Assembly (NCBI GenBank): GCA_017547285.1
Contig: JAFYQB010000148.1
Coordinates: 35,270-99,269, forward strand
Source: Clostridia bacterium
GTDB taxonomy: Bacteria > Bacillota > Clostridia > Christensenellales > Aristaeellaceae
Length of the DNA stretch: 64,000 bases
Direction of reading: 5' to 3'
The position numbers and the translations under genes were made by a program. Of this stretch, positions 33,574 through 42,668 are shown piece after piece. The notes beneath the pieces were generated by a model. It was not told the DNA's origin. It searched no databases and saw nothing but the letters and a program-made list of their open reading frames with translations. Every line of letters begins with the position of its first letter. The stretch's first letter is position 1.

Positions 33574-34884
33574 ATGAAATTAACGGGCGGAAAAAGACAA
33601 ACCGTTTTTTTAACAGGTATCAATTCAATCGTCAGAGCGCTTGGGCTGATCATGCGTATATGGATTTCGCGGCTGGTTGGAGCTGAAGTAATGGGGATCA
33701 TGGAGCTTGCACAAAGTGTTCATATGACGGCTATTGCTCCCCTGACTTCAGGACTTCCCGCAGCTGTTACACGCATTACAGCCAAAGCCAATCAAACTCA
33801 AAAAAAGAACGCGCTTGCATCAGGTATGCATCTGGTGCGTAAAACGTCGTTTATTCTTGTTCCGCTTTTATGGGTATCTTCCCCTGTTATCGCACGCTGC
33901 ATGGGCGATATACGGGTATTGCCATCACTTTGGTTTACTGCCCCCTGCATACTGATTCTGGGGTATTCCGGCATCTATAACGGCTATTGTTACGGTATAG
34001 AAAAAACCGTTCTGCCTGCGCTGAGCGAATTAATTGAACAGGCCGTGCGTTTTTTTCTGACAATTTTTCTTATAAAGCAGCTGCGTTTTCTAACGCCCTC
34101 CTGGCAGGCGGCTGTCCCAGTATCCGCAACAATGATCGCCGAAATAGCAGGCCTGTGGTATGTAATGGCATGTTCCAAGGGATTATCAAAAACAGCTTCT
34201 CCGTCAGGCGATTGCATAAAAGAAGTCTTTCATTTGGCTTTGCCGACCACACTGACCAGAATAATTCAAACGCTGTTGCGTTCTTTTACCGCTATGCTGA
34301 TTCCGCGCAGGCTGCAGGTAAGCGGCCTGACCCCAGCAGAATCGACGGGTCAGCTTGGTATGCTCAACGGCATGGTCGTGCCTGTATTGATGATGCCAGG
34401 CATTTTTACCAGTGCTCTATCCATGGTATTGATCCCCAAAATCGCAAAAGCAGAAGAAAAGCCTTCTGAACTCAGAAGGCTCATCTTGCTAAGTATGTAC
34501 GGCGCTTTGCCTTTGTCTTTTTTGTGCGCTCTGACAATTTACTTCTTTTCCGATCACCTGGCAAATATCGTTTACCATCAACCTGAGCTGTCTCGCCTGT
34601 TCCGTCTCTGCGCATGGCAAGTCCTGCTGCACCCCATTAATCATCTGATCGGCAGTACGCTTTCTGCTCTGGGACTTCAAAGACGATTACTCAGCATTTC
34701 AAGCATTTGCTCTGTAGTAAGCCTGTTTCTCACCTGGCATGCAGCTGCTGTTCCCGATCTTCGCATCAGCGGCGTCATTTTCGTTCAGTATGTGAGTCAA
34801 ATGCTCTCCATCTTGCTTGGTATAGGAGCGCTATTCAAATGGAAACTTGATCGGAATAAGGCTCCTGATGATAAATCCGTCTAA
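33574..34884 (+). CDS. SpoVB/MATE-like oligosaccharide flippase
   Basis: This 436-residue membrane protein belongs to the polysaccharide biosynthesis/SpoVB group of the MOP flippase superfamily, which moves lipid-linked sugars across the membrane. It starts with LTGGKRQTVFLTGINSIVRALG and the RLVGAEVMGIMELAQSV segment and has about 12 hydrophobic helices. It is shorter than typical SpoVB (about 520 residues), probably because two C-terminal helices are missing. The sporulation genes nearby make a SpoVB-like role in cortex formation plausible. Its last 50 bases overlap the convergent methyltransferase gene. Confidence 0.85.
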   Translation: MKLTGGKRQTVFLTGINSIVRALGLIMRIWISRLVGAEVMGIMELAQSVHMTAIAPLTSGLPAAVTRITAKANQTQKKNALASGMHLVRKTSFILVPLLWVSSPVIARCMGDIRVLPSLWFTAPCILILGYSGIYNGYCYGIEKTVLPALSELIEQAVRFFLTIFLIKQLRFLTPSWQAAVPVSATMIAEIAGLWYVMACSKGLSKTASPSGDCIKEVFHLALPTTLTRIIQTLLRSFTAMLIPRRLQVSGLTPAESTGQLGMLNGMVVPVLMMPGIFTSALSMVLIPKIAKAEEKPSELRRLILLSMYGALPLSFLCALTIYFFSDHLANIVYHQPELSRLFRLCAWQVLLHPINHLIGSTLSALGLQRRLLSISSICSVVSLFLTWHAAAVPDLRISGVIFVQYVSQMLSILLGIGALFKWKLDRNKAPDDKSV

Positions 34885-35599
34885 TTTCTTCTGTTTCACG
34901 TCCATCAGCATGATACACAACAAGCGGCGGCATCCACAAAAGCTGAGGTTTGGCATTTTTCATGGCTTCGACCATCACAAGATACGGAGCCTTTTCTACC
35001 TTGGCGCAAACCATTCTGATTTTCTTGGGTTCCAGTCTCGCCTTGCGAAGCGCGTCAAACAATTCCAGCATGCGCTGGGCGGGAAAGACAATATACAAGC
35101 GTCCCATATTGCGCAAAACAGCTGCGCACGAAGCCGCAACATCGTCAATGGTGCAGTCGGCTTCATGTCTGGCTATAGACACACCGCTTTTTTCGCTGGT
35201 CAGCGTTCCCCCGCGTTTACCGTACGGCGGATTGCACACAACGGCATGCATTTTTTCGCGGCCTGTTATTTTCCAGGCATCCCGCATATCTGCCTCATGA
35301 ACGGTAATTCTGCCCTGCAGACCGTTCAAGTTCACAGATCTTGCAGCCATTTGCGCCATCTCGGATTGAATTTCAAACGCTTCAAACGTACAAGAGGGCT
35401 CCTTTTGGCTCAAAAGCAACGGAAGAATGCCAGTGCCTGTTCCCATATCGGCCACCTTTTCTTTCGGTCTCAGTCTGGCAAAATCCGCAAGCAGCACCGC
35501 ATCCATTCCAAAACGAAACGCCTCGGAACTTTGGATGATTCGCAGTCCATTATACTGCAGATCATCAATTCTTTCATTGGTTTTCAATAATTCATTCAT
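34835..35599 (-). CDS. TrmN6-like tRNA1(Val) adenine-N6 methyltransferase
   Basis: This 254-residue SAM-dependent methyltransferase belongs to the YfiC/TrmN6 group that N6-methylates adenine 37 of tRNA-Val in E. coli. The start reads MNELLKTNERIDDLQYNGLRIIQSSEAFRFGMDAVLLADF in pieces, the SAM site is VADMGTGTGILPLLLS, and the catalytic motif is VCNPPYGKRGG. The ATG at 35599 lies 2 bp after the stop of the SpoIID-like gene, so it is translated from the same transcript. The 3' end overlaps the flippase gene on the other strand by 50 bp. RNA substrate is inferred from the family. Confidence 0.88.
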   Translation of the reverse strand: MNELLKTNERIDDLQYNGLRIIQSSEAFRFGMDAVLLADFARLRPKEKVADMGTGTGILPLLLSQKEPSCTFEAFEIQSEMAQMAARSVNLNGLQGRITVHEADMRDAWKITGREKMHAVVCNPPYGKRGGTLTSEKSGVSIARHEADCTIDDVAASCAAVLRNMGRLYIVFPAQRMLELFDALRKARLEPKKIRMVCAKVEKAPYLVMVEAMKNAKPQLLWMPPLVVYHADGRETEEIRRIYHQEPYSDQVSI

Positions 35600-35601
35600 A
35601 T

Positions 35602-38600
35602 TTATCTCACGTTCAGTTGTTTGGCGGGACAATACCCTTGTTGCCCCTGATAGGCAATCCTGTACCAGTACCTGCCCGTCAGAAGGACTTCTACTTCCTC
35701 GCCAGCCGGGATAACAAAGAGACAGCCACCGGTTTCAGAGCACATATCATACACAAAGGTATCCTCCAGAGCCGTTGCAATCATAGCACGGTCCGGCGTA
35801 TCGAGCGTTACGTCAAGCACAAGACCGCCAATGGTAACAAACGGGTCCTGTGTCTTCGTTTCTTCCTCCTCAGGCGTCTGCTCAGTCGAGGGCAAAGAGG
35901 TCTCTGCATCATTTGCTTCCCCTAAGGGCTTTTCATATATCAAATAGCGAGTCATCACATAGCCTGTGATTTCTTCGTAAATGATCGAACTCCATTCCGT
36001 GCCATTGGCAAGCATGGTTACCTGCGAATACCGCGGAACAGAACCCAGAATCCGGGAACGCCCATCCGGTTCGCTGCGAATATTCAATGAACCGGATGTG
36101 GTATTCACCCACATCTTTTTCGTTTCTTCAACAGGCTTCTCTGCTTCAGCTTCCGGTTGCTGCTCCTTTTGATTCTCAAATCTCAGATACCTCGTCATCA
36201 CATAGCCTTCATAGCTAAGATAACGTACGGCGCACCAGCCAGTCCCGTAAGCAGTCACCTGCAAAGCGGCATTGCGCGGAACAGTTGTCAGAATATCACT
36301 GTACAAACCCGGCTGCATGCGCAAGTTAAGAGACCCGTTTTGTGTATCCACATAGGCATAGCCCTCACAGGATCCTTTTTCATTTTCGCTCTTATCAGCA
36401 AAACCGTCTTCCGGTTGTGAAGACCCATTATGAAACGACAGATATTTTGTCATCACAAAGCCATCAAAACCAGCATAATGAACAGCCGTCCAGCTATTGC
36501 CCCTGCTCATAACCATTACCTGTGCCCCTCTTGGAATGGTTATCATCACACGGCTGCCCGTATCAGCCTCGGAACGAAGATTCAGCGAACCGCTAACAGT
36601 ATTGACAGTTGCTGAAATGCGGCTCGAATGTTCTTCCGTTGCATCCTGTTCCGGGGTCTCATCACCTGTTTCAGGCGCCTCACTATCCGTCTCGGGCGGC
36701 TGTTCTTCATCGCTGATGTATTGCAGGAATTCAGCTAGGATATAACCCTCGCCTGCATCGCAGGATACCTTACACCACGATCCGTCATCATCGAGAACGT
36801 TTAGACTGCTGCCGGCCGGCAGCCTGTCCACCAGTTCGGCAGTTGTTGAAGGTGAACGGCGCATGTTGACGGTGCCTGTTCCATCCTGTGTGATAACAAT
36901 TGCTTTCCGGCTTCCTGTACTCAAATCCGAAGACGGATAATGATCCATCACAGAAGAAATATAGCCCGTATTCACATATGCCGTCAGCGCCTGATACTGT
37001 ACTCTGGCCCATGACCCGGTTTTACTGAAAACCGTCAGTATCGCCTCAGCGGGAGCGGTGCCAAGGATTTTGCTGCTCATACTATTGCCTGCACGCAGAT
37101 TGACATAGTCATTGGCCGTAACATATGCAAAGCCCAAAATGTCTGTTGCAGCAACCGGCTGCTGTTCTGGCACGCCGCTTACCACCAACGTTTCAGCCGG
37201 CACATACCCAATAAGCTCACCAAAGCGAATCTGTACCCAATTTCCTTCTTGATAAAGAACTTCTGTCAGCGCGCCATTACCAACCGAACCAATCACTTTT
37301 GCATTGGACAACGGCGCAATACGGATAGCAACAGAAGCCCGATTACCCACGAGCGTTACCATGCCGGTACATTTTCCGTTTGGCTGTTCAAGTTCAGCCG
37401 GGGGTTCAACGGTGATTTGCTGATCCGTCGATGAAGCGCTTAAAATACTGTTGGTAAAGCTGTGTTTTACACGCTTACACCCATCATAATAAAATCCCAG
37501 AATCTGATCGTGGGAATAGCCCATCTGAGCCATGTACATCGCTCCTCGCTGAGACATGCCCATTCCGTGACCATATCGTCTGGCCTGCAGGACAAAGCGT
37601 CCATTCCCTTTCTCCACGCTCCACAGTTCATTTTGCATGGATTGAATGTTCATACCCAGAGGGGCTTCCAATTCCGTGAATATGTCGCATGTCTCCGTCA
37701 GCGTAACCAGCGAAAGCTGTCCCGAAGCGTTATCAGTAGATACCGTAAACGTAAAATCCATTTTGGTATACAACCTGCTGGGTGAAGCGTACATAGGCGT
37801 ATGAGGCGTTACGTTTTTGAGCGTTTTGAGAACAGTATTTTCTTCAGACGCCAAATAGCCGGAACGCTGCAATCTGCTGATCGCCTTGCTTTTCAGAAGG
37901 GCAATCAGTACGGATGGATTGCTTGCATCAGAAAGATCTTCATAGACTGTTTTCTTTTTTACAGTCGAGGAAGGATTGGCAAAATCAAAAGGATCGTCCT
38001 TTACTTTCATGTAGGCATACGCAGAACCGGTGCGGTTTGTTTCCGTCTGGCCGCCGTTGCTCGCCGAATAATAGGTGGTGATATAGTCCGATCCATACAT
38101 CAGAACAATACCCTTGGTAGCATCCACAGCGGCAGTACAGTTTGCGTTTCCGGAGGGCGTTCCGCGGTACACCTGATCACTGGTTGTATCCTTTACATCA
38201 TAGCGGCCGGATGTTCTTTTTTCCATCATACGAACCGTATAGGTACGCGCAGCAACCGCCTGTGCCTTTAGCGCTTCCATTCCGGAGGAATTTCCCATCT
38301 CATAAGGCAAAACGCCATACAGGTAGTTTTCAATATAAATATGTGCTATGGTATACAGCGTATAGCTTCCGCCGCTGTAAACAGCCTCAAACGACAAGTC
38401 GCCCGGATATGGATTCTGACTATCGCGCGACTGTGCAATCAGAATCCCATTGGCGCCGTTTGCACTGTGACGGCGAAGCGAAAAACTCTGTCCCATATGG
38501 TAGGTTTGGCCGTTGTAGGAAAGAGTCAGATTGCCTGTAGAAGCCGAAAAAGCAACATGAAGTCGGCATCCATCAGGAATGAATTCTCCGCTATGACTCA

Positions 38601-38835
38601 GACTGTAATTTCCATTCACAGTCAGGTCAAGTGAGGAAGGATTTCCCAGCGAAGAAAGATAAACACGCACCATGCCGTCTCTGGTAATGGAATCGTTTTG
38701 CAAAGGCGCAGAGCGCACCTGCACGCTATTCACATCAGCAGCCAACGCTGCTCTGTTCAGGAAAAGGCACAGAACCACAGCGGCCAGCAGGCAAGCCGTC
38801 ATCTTTTGTAATTTGCTGTATTTCACTGGCAGCAT
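35602..38835 (-). CDS. SpoIID/LytB-domain protein with seven SH3b modules
   Basis: This 1077-residue exported protein has a signal peptide at residues 1-32 (MTACLLAAVVLCLFLNRAALA), then a SpoIID/LytB lytic transglycosylase-like domain at about 160-460. The probable catalytic Glu is in LYGVLPYEMG near residue 179, followed by ALKAQAVAARTYT and the GHGMGMSQRGA motif near 422-432. From about 490 to the end lie six clear bacterial SH3 modules, each with a NLR/NMR/NIR-type strand and a GY-V/I end (for example GSLNLRSEADTGSR and GYVMTRYLRF), and a divergent seventh. Acidic, Pro- and Glu-rich linkers separate modules 3/4, 5/6 and 6/7. The ATG at 38835 has AAGGAG 10 bp upstream. SpoIID removes stem-peptide-free glycan during engulfment; the SH3b array probably binds wall. 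Confidence 0.9.
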   Translation of the reverse strand: MLPVKYSKLQKMTACLLAAVVLCLFLNRAALAADVNSVQVRSAPLQNDSITRDGMVRVYLSSLGNPSSLDLTVNGNYSLSHSGEFIPDGCRLHVAFSASTGNLTLSYNGQTYHMGQSFSLRRHSANGANGILIAQSRDSQNPYPGDLSFEAVYSGGSYTLYTIAHIYIENYLYGVLPYEMGNSSGMEALKAQAVAARTYTVRMMEKRTSGRYDVKDTTSDQVYRGTPSGNANCTAAVDATKGIVLMYGSDYITTYYSASNGGQTETNRTGSAYAYMKVKDDPFDFANPSSTVKKKTVYEDLSDASNPSVLIALLKSKAISRLQRSGYLASEENTVLKTLKNVTPHTPMYASPSRLYTKMDFTFTVSTDNASGQLSLVTLTETCDIFTELEAPLGMNIQSMQNELWSVEKGNGRFVLQARRYGHGMGMSQRGAMYMAQMGYSHDQILGFYYDGCKRVKHSFTNSILSASSTDQQITVEPPAELEQPNGKCTGMVTLVGNRASVAIRIAPLSNAKVIGSVGNGALTEVLYQEGNWVQIRFGELIGYVPAETLVVSGVPEQQPVAATDILGFAYVTANDYVNLRAGNSMSSKILGTAPAEAILTVFSKTGSWARVQYQALTAYVNTGYISSVMDHYPSSDLSTGSRKAIVITQDGTGTVNMRRSPSTTAELVDRLPAGSSLNVLDDDGSWCKVSCDAGEGYILAEFLQYISDEEQPPETDSEAPETGDETPEQDATEEHSSRISATVNTVSGSLNLRSEADTGSRVMITIPRGAQVMVMSRGNSWTAVHYAGFDGFVMTKYLSFHNGSSQPEDGFADKSENEKGSCEGYAYVDTQNGSLNLRMQPGLYSDILTTVPRNAALQVTAYGTGWCAVRYLSYEGYVMTRYLRFENQKEQQPEAEAEKPVEETKKMWVNTTSGSLNIRSEPDGRSRILGSVPRYSQVTMLANGTEWSSIIYEEITGYVMTRYLIYEKPLGEANDAETSLPSTEQTPEEEETKTQDPFVTIGGLVLDVTLDTPDRAMIATALEDTFVYDMCSETGGCLFVIPAGEEVEVLLTGRYWYRIAYQGQQGYCPAKQLNVR

Positions 38836-38927
38836 CGAACGGCAACTCCTTCGGCATTTTTGTAATACTTTCGTAATCATTTTGCATTGTATCACAAGCG
38901 CTGCGTTTTGTCCACGTTTTTACCGTG

Positions 38928-39755
38928 TCAATCTCTGTCAGTAGACAATCGTTGTTTCAAAATTTCCTGTTCCGTCCACCATTTTTGTATTTTTCCGCTT
39001 TGTGGATCAACCGCTGCCAGAAGCTGATAACACTGCTCTCCTCCTCGGCCGATGCGCGATATAAATCCATCCGGCAACGCCTCCGCATTTCCCGCCCATA
39101 CTTCGGCTGATATGATTGATCCGCCTTGCAGCTTTTGGGAAACAGAACCAACGCTCCGGATTCTGGCAGCAATTGTTTCCACCCTGGCAGCATACCAAAG
39201 ATAAGGTCCGGCTGCAAGCAGCGTTGGATTTATGATTCCCATCCAGACGCCATACAGGCCCAGAAGAGTCAGTAACAGCCCACAGCCAAACGAAAGCCAT
39301 GCGAGAAAACGTTTCAGCGATTCTTGCCATCCGGCATAAGCAGCCAGCAGCACAATCAGTCTTGCGCCATCCAGCGGCCACAACGGCAGCGCATTCACGA
39401 TAGCCATCGATGAATTTGCCAGAAAAAAGTATTGTTTCAACAATGTATTCGTCCCGCAGAGGTCACACAACGCTGCGGCCACGGCACTGCCTGCAATCCC
39501 GGCGGCAGCGATCACAATCTGTTTCCATCGTTCTGCAGATTCAAATTGCCTGATATCCATCATTCCGCCGAACGGAGTTATTTCAACACTATACGCGCAA
39601 ATTCCACATAAATGTACCGCCAGTAAATGTGCTCCTTCATGCACCAAAAGAGCTGCCAGTGCAGCAAGCGCCAGCCGGCTGTCAGCAAACAGAAATCCCA
39701 CCGCAAATAAAACCGTTCCGGCAGGATGAATACAGATTCGAACCTGCTTTTTCAT
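38928..39755 (-). CDS. spoIVFB: SpoIVFB-like intramembrane metalloprotease
   Basis: This 275-residue membrane protein is an M50 site-2 protease; in Bacillus SpoIVFB cleaves pro-sigma-K in the mother cell. Zinc ligands are seen in LLVHEGAHLLAVH near residues 37-49 and the NALPLWPLDGARLIV motif near 122-136, which corresponds to the NPxPxxPLDG sequence of the family. About six helices are visible, and the C-terminal 80 residues are soluble and resemble a CBS-like domain (SIISAEVWAGNAEALPDGF). Its start overlaps the SpoIVFA-like gene by 4 bases (ATGA), the same pair order as in B. subtilis. Confidence 0.9.
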   Translation of the reverse strand: MKKQVRICIHPAGTVLFAVGFLFADSRLALAALAALLVHEGAHLLAVHLCGICAYSVEITPFGGMMDIRQFESAERWKQIVIAAAGIAGSAVAAALCDLCGTNTLLKQYFFLANSSMAIVNALPLWPLDGARLIVLLAAYAGWQESLKRFLAWLSFGCGLLLTLLGLYGVWMGIINPTLLAAGPYLWYAARVETIAARIRSVGSVSQKLQGGSIISAEVWAGNAEALPDGFISRIGRGGEQCYQLLAAVDPQSGKIQKWWTEQEILKQRLSTDRD

Positions 39756-40420
39756 TCAGCAAACGGCTTCAGGCTGTTCGTTACATCTACTGATTTTCCA
39801 TTCATTCTCATTTCAAAAGCGAGCGGCTGCAGATCCAACACCTCACCAAGGATTTCGCCTGCATGAATCTCAGCCCCCACATCCACATAGCTTTGCTTCA
39901 GATTTCCGTATACGCTTTCCGTTCCGTCCCAATGGCGTACACGAAGAATTTTTTCTTCGTTCACCCCATGAGCAACAGCCATTACTTCGCCACCAGCAGC
40001 GGCTCGTATATCTCCGTCCACGCTGTTAAGCAGCAAATAAGGTTCCTCCTGCGACCATGCATGAACAATCTCACCCTGAACCGGCGAAAACAGGGAGATG
40101 CCGGGCGTTTCCTGCCATACCTCACGAATTTCCGCCGGCAGAATACTGTTCACGAATGTCAGTTTACCAACGTTTTCATTCCACTGCATTCCAACGCTTT
40201 CCTGCAAAACGCCAAATACGCTCTGTGCTTCAGGCTGTTCGCTGCTGCGAACAGCAATCAATACCAGCGCCAATCCGCCTACAACAGCAAGATTCCTTGC
40301 CAGTTTATCAAACTGCAGAAAATAGTATCCAAAACTGCGTTTTCTGGTTTCCACTTTCTGCACACAAACCGGCTCTGCAAGCAGTCTTCCAGCCCGCTGT
40401 TTTACTTTGACCTGTTTCAC
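39752..40420 (-). CDS. spoIVFA: SpoIVFA-like degenerate M23 protein
   Basis: This protein (222 residues from GTG at 40420; a TTG at 40438 is an alternative) has one membrane helix near residues 43-58 (LAVVGGLALVLIAV) and a C-terminal LytM/M23-like domain near 120-220. In an active M23 domain the last zinc ligand is the first His of a HxH motif; here the segment reads LAFEMRMNGKSVDV, so the His is missing, and no other M23 His pair is obvious. SpoIVFA of B. subtilis is a similar degenerate protein that holds SpoIVFB inactive. The overlap with spoIVFB supports this role. A terminator lies directly upstream, so it should have its own promoter. Confidence 0.85.
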   Translation of the reverse strand: MKQVKVKQRAGRLLAEPVCVQKVETRKRSFGYYFLQFDKLARNLAVVGGLALVLIAVRSSEQPEAQSVFGVLQESVGMQWNENVGKLTFVNSILPAEIREVWQETPGISLFSPVQGEIVHAWSQEEPYLLLNSVDGDIRAAAGGEVMAVAHGVNEEKILRVRHWDGTESVYGNLKQSYVDVGAEIHAGEILGEVLDLQPLAFEMRMNGKSVDVTNSLKPFAE

Positions 40421-40436
40421 GCAAGTCTGCCTCTCC

Positions 40437-40480
40437 AAAAAAAATCCCTCCCCTGCATTCAAAAGTATGCAGAAGAGGGA
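40437..40480 (-). terminator. Terminator of the miaA/gamma-lyase gene run
   Basis: TCCCTCTTCTGCAT pairs with ATGCAGGGGAGGGA (14 bp, two U-G pairs) on the minus strand, followed by eight T's. It follows the gamma-lyase-like gene by about 14 bp. Confidence 0.88.
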
Positions 40481-40493
40481 ACATTCATGTGTG

Positions 40494-41726
40494 TTACAGG
40501 CAGCTCTTTTTACGCATATATTCAAGCGTTCGTATCAGCGCAAGCTTGCCGTGACTGTAGGTAAGCCCTCCCTGAAGGAAGGCCAAATAAGGCTCACGCA
40601 TGGGCGCATCCGCGCTGAGCTCAATGGACGCGCCGCTCACAAACGTACCAGCCGCCATGATAACCTGGTGTTGGTAGCCGGGCATATCCCACGGTTCAGG
40701 CAAAGCCATGCTGTCTATGGGCGAAGCCGTCTGGATGCCCTGGCAGAAAGCAATCAGGCGTTCAGGCGTTCCCCATTCCAACGCCTGAATGATATCCGTG
40801 CGGCGTTCATCAGAAGAAGGCGTGCTCTTCAGGCCGAGCTCTTCGCAGATAGCGGCTGCCAGAACAGCGGTCTTGACAGCCTGAGCTACCACATGAGGCG
40901 CCATAAACAAACCCTGATAAAAAGGCTGATAACTGCCCGCATAGCTGCCAACTTCACGGCCGATGCCAGGGGCAGTCAGTCGGTAGCTGATACGCTCGAT
41001 CACGTCTTCACGGCCTACCAGATAGCCGCCAGTCGGCGCAAGGCCGCCGCCGGGATTTTTGATCAGGCTGCCTACGCATACATCCGCTCCGTACTGAGTG
41101 GGTTCTTTTTCACACACAAATTCGCCGTAACAATTATCCACCATCAGAACGGCTTCGGGGAACTCCTTGTGCAGCATATCAGCCAGCGGAGCGATATCTT
41201 CTGGCATCAGGCTCGGGCGCGAGGAATACCCGCGGCTGCGCTGAACAGCAACCACGCGGGTATTGGGCTTCATGGCAGCGCGGATGCCCTCCAGGTCCAG
41301 ATGCCCGTCATCGGTCATTTCCACCTGTGCATAGCTGACTCCCATTTCCTTCAGCGATCCCGGGGGACAGCCACGAACGCCAATTACATCTTCCAGCGTA
41401 TCATACGGGCCACCGGATGCATACATCAGTTCATCGCCGGGACGCAGAAGACCAAACAGGCACATGGACAGCGCATGGGTGCCGGAGGCGATTTGCGGAC
41501 GAACAATCGCAGCCTCCGCCTCAAACAGTTCTGCAAACAGTTTTTCCAGCGTATCGCGCCCCACATCATCATAGCCGTAACCGGTGGTAGGTGCAAAGTG
41601 CCGGGACGCCACTTCGAACTTCTGCAAAGCATTCAGAACCTTTTCTGTATTAAACAATGCAATTTCATCGATCCGTTCAAAAGCAGCCTGACAGCGTTTT
41701 TCTGCTTTGTTGACGAGTTGTTTCAT
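40494..41726 (-). CDS. Methionine-gamma-lyase/aluminium-resistance family PLP protein
   Basis: This 410-residue PLP enzyme belongs to the YnbB-type group often named methionine gamma-lyase or aluminium-resistance protein; the true substrate is uncertain. The PLP Lys is in GSLIKNPGGG near residue 244; YGYDDVGRDTLEKLFAELF near 50 and IASGTHALS near 79 are family segments. It has the family length and is in its usual place, after miaA with a 4-bp overlap (B. subtilis ynbB also follows hfq/miaA genes). A terminator follows the stop. Confidence 0.88.
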   Translation of the reverse strand: MKQLVNKAEKRCQAAFERIDEIALFNTEKVLNALQKFEVASRHFAPTTGYGYDDVGRDTLEKLFAELFEAEAAIVRPQIASGTHALSMCLFGLLRPGDELMYASGGPYDTLEDVIGVRGCPPGSLKEMGVSYAQVEMTDDGHLDLEGIRAAMKPNTRVVAVQRSRGYSSRPSLMPEDIAPLADMLHKEFPEAVLMVDNCYGEFVCEKEPTQYGADVCVGSLIKNPGGGLAPTGGYLVGREDVIERISYRLTAPGIGREVGSYAGSYQPFYQGLFMAPHVVAQAVKTAVLAAAICEELGLKSTPSSDERRTDIIQALEWGTPERLIAFCQGIQTASPIDSMALPEPWDMPGYQHQVIMAAGTFVSGASIELSADAPMREPYLAFLQGGLTYSHGKLALIRTLEYMRKKSCL

Positions 41727-42658
41727 TCCTGTATTCCTTTCCGAAATCCTTTGATATGCTTCATAGCAGTTTCAAAGCGATTTTCTGGTGCTTCTGTAAT
41801 CCAGATGGTTTTGGGTTCCGTGCGCAGCCAGGTACCCTGACGTTTGGCATAGTGCCGCGTATTCAGAACGATTTGCCACACCGCATCATCTATGTGCTGC
41901 AAACCTTGAACAACAGGAATCAGTTCCTTATATCCAATTCCCTGCATCGACTGCATCCCAGCCGTAACGCCGCTTTTCAGAAGCGCTTCCACTTCCTCCA
42001 ACAGCCCCTGCTGCATCATCAGATGCACCCTTTTTTCAAGCCTTGCATACAAAACTTCTCGCGGCATGTCAATGGCCAGCGGAAGAATGGAAAAAGGACG
42101 CTCTGGTTCATCCTGCCTCTGCCGGCTGATCGGCGTTCCGGTCAGTTCATAAACCTCCAGTGCACGAATCACACGGCGGATATCATTGGGATGAAACTTA
42201 GTCGCAGACGCCGGATCAACCTCGGCAAGCTGACGGTGAAGGTGTGCTTTCCCCTCCGGCTCTTCCGCCATGGCATAGAGCCTTGCGCGGATTTTTTCAT
42301 CCCCGCCCGCATTGCCAAGAGACAGCCCATGCATCAAAGCTTTCAGATACAGGCCTGTGCCGCCAACCAGAATAGGCTGCTTGCCGCGTGCAGCAATTTC
42401 ACAAATCACCTTTTCAGCATTCTGGGCATAATCAGCAACAGCATAGTTTTCTGTTGGATCCACAATATCCAGCATGTGATGCGCAACCAACGCCTGTTCC
42501 TCAGCGGTAGGTTTGGCTGTTCCGATATCCATTCGGCGATAAATTTGCATGGAATCCATGCAGATAATTTCCCCATCCAGCTTCTGTGCCAGTTGGAGAG
42601 CCAGATCGCTTTTTCCGCTGGCTGTCGGACCGGCTACAGCAATAACCTGTGGTTTCAT
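41723..42658 (-). CDS. miaA: tRNA dimethylallyltransferase MiaA
   Basis: MiaA adds an isopentenyl group to A37 of tRNAs that read U-starting codons. The 311-residue protein starts MKPQVIAVAGPTASGKSDLA, with Walker A GPTASGKS, and has MDSMQIYRRMDIGTAKP, the LVGGTGLYLKAL motif and NDIRRVIRALEVYELTG. The ATG at 42658 follows AAGGAG; a start 15 codons earlier lacks a site. It follows mutL by 10 bp and overlaps the gamma-lyase gene. MiaB, which works next in the same modification, is encoded 5 kb upstream in the same run. Confidence 0.97.
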   Translation of the reverse strand: MKPQVIAVAGPTASGKSDLALQLAQKLDGEIICMDSMQIYRRMDIGTAKPTAEEQALVAHHMLDIVDPTENYAVADYAQNAEKVICEIAARGKQPILVGGTGLYLKALMHGLSLGNAGGDEKIRARLYAMAEEPEGKAHLHRQLAEVDPASATKFHPNDIRRVIRALEVYELTGTPISRQRQDEPERPFSILPLAIDMPREVLYARLEKRVHLMMQQGLLEEVEALLKSGVTAGMQSMQGIGYKELIPVVQGLQHIDDAVWQIVLNTRHYAKRQGTWLRTEPKTIWITEAPENRFETAMKHIKGFRKGIQE

Positions 42659-42668
42659 GCTCTTCTCC

